Positions 59,165 through 64,000 of a DNA stretch of 64,000 nucleotides are shown here, piece by piece. The position numbers and the translations under genes are program-made. Each line of letters starts with the position of its first letter. The stretch's first letter is position 1. The DNA is taken from the NCBI RefSeq assembly GCF_000225345.1, contig NC_015977.1:1409501-1473500 (forward strand). The letters run 5' to 3'. The notes beneath the pieces are model-generated. The model did no database searches, was not told where the DNA came from, and saw nothing but the letters and a program-made list of their open reading frames with translations. This DNA comes from Roseburia hominis A2-183. GTDB lineage: Bacteria; Bacillota; Clostridia; Lachnospirales; Lachnospiraceae.

Positions 59165-59992
59165 ATGAATCTAGTATATGAAAAGTTACAGAAATGCTAT
59201 GAAAGTTATAAGGCAAAGATCGATTTTACCCCGAAGGTGGCACTTGTGCTGGGATCCGGACTGGGCGATTATGCGGATGATATCCGTGTGGCAGACACAC
59301 TGGATTACCACGACATCGAGGGATTCCCGGTATCGACCGTTCCGGGACATAAGGGACGTTTTATCTTCGGATATGTCGGAGAAGTTCCGGTGGTGTGCAT
59401 GCAGGGAAGAGTTCATTATTATGAAGGATATGACATGTCGGATGTTGTGCTTCCGGCGCGTCTGATGAAGCTGATGGGCGCGGAGGTTTTATTCCTCACC
59501 AATGCGGCGGGTGGCATCCAGCTTGGCATGAACGCCGGTGATTTTATGCTGATCAAGGATCAGATTGCAAGCTTTGTTCCTTCCCCGCTGCGCGGAGCGA
59601 ATGTGGACGAGCTTGGCGTGCGTTTCCCGGATATGAGCCAGGTATATGATAAGGAGTTACAGCTTCTGGTAAAAAAAGCGGCGCTGGGACTGGATATTGA
59701 TTTAAAGGAAGGCACTTATTTACAGCTTTCCGGTCCGCAGTTTGAGACACCGAAGGAAGTGGCGATGTGCCGGACACTCGGAGCCGATGCCGTTGGTATG
59801 AGTACGGCATGCGAGGCGATCGCAGCGCGTCATATGGGCATGCGCGTTGTAGGTATTTCCTGCATTTCCAATCTGGCATGCGGTATCTCGGCGGTTCCCC
59901 TCTGCCATGAGGAAGTACAGGAGACGGCAGACCGTGTGGCACCGAAGTTCAAGGCTCTTGTGACGGAGACGATCAAGAGCATCGGAAAATAA
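59165..59992 (+). CDS. Purine nucleoside phosphorylase (trimeric type)
   Basis: The 275-residue enzyme splits inosine or guanosine with phosphate. Family features are VALVLGSGLGDYAD, FPVSTVPGHKGRF, GRVHYYEGYDM, LTNAAGGI and GPQFETPKEVAMCRTLGADAVGMS. GGAGAACC precedes the ATG. With the deaminase downstream it would form a purine and methylthioadenosine salvage set. Confidence 0.93.
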   Translation: MNLVYEKLQKCYESYKAKIDFTPKVALVLGSGLGDYADDIRVADTLDYHDIEGFPVSTVPGHKGRFIFGYVGEVPVVCMQGRVHYYEGYDMSDVVLPARLMKLMGAEVLFLTNAAGGIQLGMNAGDFMLIKDQIASFVPSPLRGANVDELGVRFPDMSQVYDKELQLLVKKAALGLDIDLKEGTYLQLSGPQFETPKEVAMCRTLGADAVGMSTACEAIAARHMGMRVVGISCISNLACGISAVPLCHEEVQETADRVAPKFKALVTETIKSIGK

Positions 59993-60076
59993 TATCCGCA
60001 GAGACGCAGTGAAGATTTCGGGCTGGAGAGAGACTTCATAGAGTGAAAACAGCAGACAGAAGAAGGAGAAAGTGAC

Positions 60077-61375
60077 ATGAATACACGTTTTTATAATGCA
60101 AAGATCTTAACCCTTGCAGATCATCACAAGTTTGAGATCACGGAGGGAGAACTCTGGGTCAAGGGGAATACGATCTGCTACATCGGTGACGGGACGGACA
60201 CGGCGGATGTGTGCAAGGAGGGAGAAGTGCTGGTGTGGGATCGCGAGATTGATGCATGCGGCAATCTGTTAATGCCGGGATTTAAGAACGCGCACACACA
60301 CACAGCCATGACATTTTTACGTTCCTATGCGGATGATCTGCCACTGCAGGACTGGCTGAATCAGCAGGTGTTCCCGCGCGAGGGACAGCTTACCGAGGAC
60401 GATGTATACTGGTTAAACATTCTGGGCATCATGGAATACCTGACCAGCGGCATTACGTCCAACTTTGATATGTATTTCTTCCCGCCGGTCGATGCAAAAG
60501 CATCCGCAGATACGGGATTCCGTACAGTGCAGACCAGCGGACTGAACAATTTCGGCGGTACAGTAGAGCTGATGGAGGAAAATTATCATATCGTCAATGA
60601 GATGAGTGATCTGACTTCTTTCATTGTCGGATTCCATGCGGAGTACACCACCTCGAAAGAACTGATGGAAGGCGTGGCGGCGCTGGCACAGAAGTTAAAA
60701 TCTCCGGTATGGCTGCACAATTCCGAGACAAAGCTTGAGGTGGCAGAGTGCAAAGAGCGCTGGGGCATGACACCGACACAGCTTACGGACTCACTCGGCA
60801 TGTATGAGTACGGCGGCGGCGGATACCATTGTGTATGGTTTGAGGAGCCGGATTTTGAAATCTTTAAAAAGCGTCATCTGACGGCAGTGACGAACCCGGC
60901 CTCTAACCTGAAGCTTGCTTCCGGCATCTGCCCGACGAAGCGGTTTGTGGATGAGGGCATTGCCATGGCGATCGGTACGGACGGCCCGGCGAGCAACAAC
61001 TGTCTGGATATGTTCCGCGAGATGTTCCTTACCTCCGCACTTGCAAAGGTGCGCGAGATGGATGCCGAGTGCGTGGGTGCAGATGAGATCCTTTACATGG
61101 CAACAGCCGGCGGTGCGCATGCAATGCAGCTGGAGGACTGTGACCGTCTGGCGGTGGGCAAAAAGGCGGATATTGTCATGATTGACCTGAACCAGCCGAA
61201 CATGCAGCCGGAAAACAATATCGTGAAGAATCTGGTATACAGCGGCAGCAAGCAGAATGTCAAGATGACGATGATTAACGGCAAAGTTCTCTATGAAGAC
61301 AATCATTTCGAGATCGGGTTTGATCCGAAAGAGATCTATCAGCGTGCGAATGCGATCATCGGCCGCATGAAATAG
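60077..61375 (+). CDS. mtaD: 5-methylthioadenosine/S-adenosylhomocysteine deaminase
   Basis: The 432-residue amidohydrolase deaminates MTA and SAH to inosine forms. Zinc-binding motifs are FKNAHTHTAM (H-x-H), the histidine in WLHNSET and VWFEEPD region, and the aspartate in IGTDGPASNN. DLPLQDWLNQQVFPREGQL is typical of the MtaD/TrzN group. AGAAGGAGA precedes the ATG. The inosine-type product could be split by the phosphorylase encoded before it. Confidence 0.9.
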   Translation: MNTRFYNAKILTLADHHKFEITEGELWVKGNTICYIGDGTDTADVCKEGEVLVWDREIDACGNLLMPGFKNAHTHTAMTFLRSYADDLPLQDWLNQQVFPREGQLTEDDVYWLNILGIMEYLTSGITSNFDMYFFPPVDAKASADTGFRTVQTSGLNNFGGTVELMEENYHIVNEMSDLTSFIVGFHAEYTTSKELMEGVAALAQKLKSPVWLHNSETKLEVAECKERWGMTPTQLTDSLGMYEYGGGGYHCVWFEEPDFEIFKKRHLTAVTNPASNLKLASGICPTKRFVDEGIAMAIGTDGPASNNCLDMFREMFLTSALAKVREMDAECVGADEILYMATAGGAHAMQLEDCDRLAVGKKADIVMIDLNQPNMQPENNIVKNLVYSGSKQNVKMTMINGKVLYEDNHFEIGFDPKEIYQRANAIIGRMK

Positions 61376-61431
61376 AAATCATTAGATTTGCAGGGCAGAA
61401 CTTCTGACATTGCGGAGAAACGAGGAGAATT

Positions 61432-62187
61432 ATGCAGGTTATTTTTATTCATCACAGTTGTTTTCTGGTCGAGGTGGATGAGAAGGTGCTGATTTTTGAC
61501 TGGTTTGATGGAGACCGGGTGGAGGGGTATCACTTTGGCGGTGTGCTGCCGGAGTACGAGCCGGATACGCCCGTCTACGTGTTCGCAAGCCACAAGCATC
61601 GGGATCATTTTGATATGGATGTGTTGCATCTCGCAGAAAAATATCCGAAGATCCGGTTTATTTTTTCAAAAGACTGTAAGATGAGCCCGCACTTTCTGAC
61701 AAAGCATGGATTCGCGCCGGAGGTAGCGAAGCGGATTCACTATGTGGGGGCGGATGAAAAATGCAGGGTCGACGACTTGAATATTGAGACTCTGCGCTCG
61801 ACGGACGCGGGCGTGGCATTTTACGTGGAGACGAACGGCGCGGCATTTTACCATGCCGGCGATCTGAATGACTGGCACTGGGACGGAGCCGGCGATCTGA
61901 TCAACGGATCCATGCGTACAAATTACCGCAGCCAGATCCGCAGGCTTTCCGGCAGGAAGATTCATCTGGCGTTTGTGCCGGCAGATCCGAGGCTGATGGA
62001 GCACCAGTTTGACGGCATGAATTATTTCCTGGAGCACACGGATGCGGATTACGTATTTCCGATGCATATGTGGCAGGATTACAGCGCGCTTCCGGATTAT
62101 CGGAAGAGGATCTCGAACGCTGCGATGGCGGAGCGGGTTGTGGAAATAAAGCATGAAAACCAGATTTTTGAGATCCTTGAGGAATGA
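61432..62187 (+). CDS. Metallo-beta-lactamase-fold hydrolase
   Basis: The 251-residue protein has a shortened MBL pattern: IHHSCFLVE near the N-terminus, ASHKHRDHFD (H-x-H-x-DH), HAGDLNDWHW and FPMHMW. It resembles the UlaG/YtkL-like group of small intracellular hydrolases. Substrate unknown. ACGAGGAG precedes the ATG. It lies 57 bases behind mtaD. Confidence 0.8.
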   Translation: MQVIFIHHSCFLVEVDEKVLIFDWFDGDRVEGYHFGGVLPEYEPDTPVYVFASHKHRDHFDMDVLHLAEKYPKIRFIFSKDCKMSPHFLTKHGFAPEVAKRIHYVGADEKCRVDDLNIETLRSTDAGVAFYVETNGAAFYHAGDLNDWHWDGAGDLINGSMRTNYRSQIRRLSGRKIHLAFVPADPRLMEHQFDGMNYFLEHTDADYVFPMHMWQDYSALPDYRKRISNAAMAERVVEIKHENQIFEILEE

Positions 62188-62210
62188 GAGGAATTTCAAA
62201 AAAGCGGTAC

Positions 62211-62240
62211 TTGACGATCATAAAACGGTTGCGCTATACT
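62211..62240 (+). promoter_or_regulatory. Promoter of the small membrane protein/alaS unit
   Basis: TTGACG (62211-62216) and TATACT (62235-62240) with an 18-base spacer. Confidence 0.6.
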
Positions 62241-62301
62241 GATTTAGTTATAGAAGATTTCACACGGGGTGTGAAGAATTGGGGAAAGGCAGGACTTGAC
62301 T

Positions 62302-62454
62302 ATGGCATTTTTGGGATGGTTTGTACATTATGTACTGATTTTCGTGGTTTTGGTCGTGGTGGCGGGACTTGGAATTTTTGCGGGAAAGAAGTTGAGCGAC
62401 CGCAAGGATGCTAAGAATGCCGGTGAGACCGGAAACGTCGAAGAGACAAAATAG
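62302..62454 (+). CDS. Small single-span membrane protein (50 residues)
   Basis: The frame from ATG 62302 to TAG 62454 encodes one hydrophobic helix (about residues 5-27, FVHYVLIFVVLVVVAGLGIF) and a charged cytoplasmic tail (KKLSDRKDAKN...). GGGGAAAGG lies upstream and a promoter at 62211-62240. It precedes alaS by 37 bases. Function unknown; similar short proteins ahead of alaS would support it. Confidence 0.7.
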   Translation: MAFLGWFVHYVLIFVVLVVVAGLGIFAGKKLSDRKDAKNAGETGNVEETK

Positions 62455-62491
62455 ATTTAAAATAGAAAGAAACATGTTGGAGGAAGAAGTC

Positions 62492-64000
62492 GTGAAGAAG
62501 TTTTACGGAGAAAACGAATTGCGCAGGATGTACCTGGAATTTTTCGAGAGCAAGGGACATCTGAAAATGAACAGTTTTTCACTGGTGCCGCACAATGACA
62601 ACAGTCTGCTCTTAATCAATGCAGGTATGGCACCGTTAAAGCCGTATTTTACAGGACAGGAGATCCCGCCGAGAAGAAGAGTGACGACCTGCCAGAAGTG
62701 TATCCGTACCGGTGATATTGAGAATGTAGGAAAGACTGCAAGACATCTGACCTTTTTTGAGATGCTCGGCAACTTTTCCTTTGGTGATTATTTTAAGCAT
62801 GAAGCGATCGCATGGTCCTGGGAGTTTTTGACAAAGGTGCTCGGACTGGAGGAGGACAGACTTTATCCGTCGATCTACGGGGAGGATGACGAGGCGTTCG
62901 ACATCTGGACGAAGGAAGTCGGTGTGCCGGCAGAGCGTATCACAAGATTCTACCGTGACCCCAAGACCGGAGAGTGTGACAATTTCTGGGAGCATGGCGC
63001 AGGTCCATGCGGTCCGTGCTCCGAGATCTATTATGACCGCGGAGAAAAATACGGCTGCGGTAAGCCGGACTGCAAGGTCGGCTGTGACTGTGACCGCTTT
63101 ATGGAAGTATGGAACAACGTATTTACCCAGTTTGAGGGTGATGGCAAGGGTGGTTATACTGAACTTTCCCAGAAGAATATCGATACCGGTATGGGACTTG
63201 AGCGTCTTGCGGTTGTCATGCAGGATGTGGATTCCGTATTCGACATTGATACGATGAAAGCAATCCGCGACAAGGTCTGTGAACTGTCCGGAAAGTCTTA
63301 CCAGAAGGATGCGCTCGATGATGTGTCCATCCGTCTGATTACCGATCACATCCGTTCCGCAACATTCATGATTTCCGATGGTATCATGCCGTCAAATGAG
63401 GGTCGCGGCTATGTGCTCCGCCGTATCATACGCCGTGCAGCGAGACACGGAAGAATGCTTGGCATCGGTGGTACTTTCATGGCGAAGCTTGCAGCGACGG
63501 TAATCGATGAGAGCAAGGATGGTTATCCGGAACTCGAGGAGAAGAAGGACTTTATCTTCAAAGTGCTTACGCAGGAAGAGGAGAAGTTTGCCAAGACCAT
63601 CGATCAGGGTCTTGCCATCTTAGAGAAGATGGAGAAGGAAATGCAGACAGCTGGAGAGAAGACGCTGTCCGGAGAGAACGCATTCAAGCTCTATGATACG
63701 TATGGCTTCCCGCTCGATCTGACGCAGGAGATCCTGGAGGAGAAGGGATTTTCCATTGACGAGGACGGATTTAAGAAAGCCATGGAGATCCAGAAGAAAA
63801 AAGCACATGATGCACACAAAGCAACGAATTACATGGGCGCAGATGCTACGGTATACGATGAGATTGATCCTTCGATCACGACGGAGTTCACAGGCTACGA
63901 CAGCCTTACAGCATCTTCAAAGATCACAGTGCTCACCACCGAGACAGAGCTGGTGGAGGCGCTTTCCGACGGAGAGGTCGGCACGATCATCGTGGAGAAG
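62492..64000 (+). CDS. alaS: Alanyl-tRNA synthetase, N-terminal part (3' end outside window)
   Basis: The first 503 residues of the class II synthetase are present, open at the window edge. The aminoacylation domain shows RRMYLEFFESKGH, LVPHNDNSLLLINAGMAPLKPYF, CQKCIRTGDIENVGKTARHLTFFEMLGNFSFGDYFK, FWEHGAGPCGPCSEIYYD and GRGYVLRRIIRRAARHG. GTG 62492 is chosen because GGAGGAAG lies 8 bases ahead; an in-frame ATG at 62474 has a weaker site. No T-box leader is seen ahead of it. Confidence 0.95.
   Translation, partial: MKKFYGENELRRMYLEFFESKGHLKMNSFSLVPHNDNSLLLINAGMAPLKPYFTGQEIPPRRRVTTCQKCIRTGDIENVGKTARHLTFFEMLGNFSFGDYFKHEAIAWSWEFLTKVLGLEEDRLYPSIYGEDDEAFDIWTKEVGVPAERITRFYRDPKTGECDNFWEHGAGPCGPCSEIYYDRGEKYGCGKPDCKVGCDCDRFMEVWNNVFTQFEGDGKGGYTELSQKNIDTGMGLERLAVVMQDVDSVFDIDTMKAIRDKVCELSGKSYQKDALDDVSIRLITDHIRSATFMISDGIMPSNEGRGYVLRRIIRRAARHGRMLGIGGTFMAKLAATVIDESKDGYPELEEKKDFIFKVLTQEEEKFAKTIDQGLAILEKMEKEMQTAGEKTLSGENAFKLYDTYGFPLDLTQEILEEKGFSIDEDGFKKAMEIQKKKAHDAHKATNYMGADATVYDEIDPSITTEFTGYDSLTASSKITVLTTETELVEALSDGEVGTIIVEK

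Overview
The window looks like a chromosomal segment of a spore-forming, anaerobic, gut-type Firmicute, most likely of the Lachnospiraceae (Clostridium cluster XIVa). The evidence is a complete spoIVA behind a sigma-E-like promoter, a T-box-controlled trp operon, strong GGAGG ribosome binding sites, carbohydrate-use operons of GH2/GH36/GPH and maltodextrin type, and moderate base composition. I cannot fix the genus. No rRNA, tRNA or CRISPR array was recognised.

Layout. 1-3714: end of a response regulator, an Hpt protein and an Sfp-type phosphopantetheinyl transferase, then greA, metF and two unknown small genes, closed by a two-way terminator. 3713-5852: larC and larB (nickel-pincer cofactor) on the minus strand. 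5900-15647: a TetR regulator with two inverted-repeat operator candidates around its promoter, then a GH2 glycosidase, an unknown GT-B-like protein, a GPH symporter, a GH36 alpha-galactosidase and a metallo-beta-lactamase-fold lipoprotein. 15691-31474: a decayed region (acyltransferase, XRE/AbrB regulator and diguanylate cyclase pseudogenes). The XRE gene is split by a 13.8-kb integrative mobilizable element at about 16437-30274. The element carries a response regulator/kinase/ABC exporter module of peptide-antibiotic type, a DUF6076-like protein, an HTH protein, an oriT-like region, DUF3847 and MobA/L mobilization genes, a CHC2 primase, a VirE-type helicase, an iteron-like repeat array, TnpW and a large serine recombinase. 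31486-32808: a MATE exporter. 32890-42207: a T-box leader, then trpE-G-C-F-B-A-D (trpD last), an aldolase and an asparaginase. 42211-43359: bioY behind a BirA-type operator, and a DUF1284 protein. 43360-47326: a ClC channel and an XRE/DUF3169 pair, flanked by two copies of a striking ~590-bp palindrome. 47200-53179: a maltodextrin ABC transporter, LacI regulator and amylomaltase. 53368-64000: lipid kinase, spoIVA, an array of three similar hairpins, a TrmH-family methyltransferase with an internal 48-bp tandem repeat, YczE-like membrane protein, purine nucleoside phosphorylase, MTA/SAH deaminase, MBL hydrolase, a 50-residue membrane protein and the 5' part of alaS.

The best candidate for something undescribed is the pair of giant palindromes at 43360-43954 and 46541-47131. 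Each folds on itself along nearly its whole length. The two copies share a core, but several paired blocks (for example 43593-43600/43709-43716 against 46770-46777/46887-46894) differ in sequence between copies while remaining perfectly complementary within each. This is covariation expected of selection for, or mechanistic maintenance of, the hairpin itself. Other strong sequence-level observations are a 17-9-17 perfect operator over a consensus promoter (45341-45383), a GGTTGAC iteron-like array (28052-28236), a repeated promoter/operator cassette within the mobile element, and a relaxase gene whose family start codon appears to be ATA.

All functional names rest on reading translated sequence and recalled family motifs; no database search was run.
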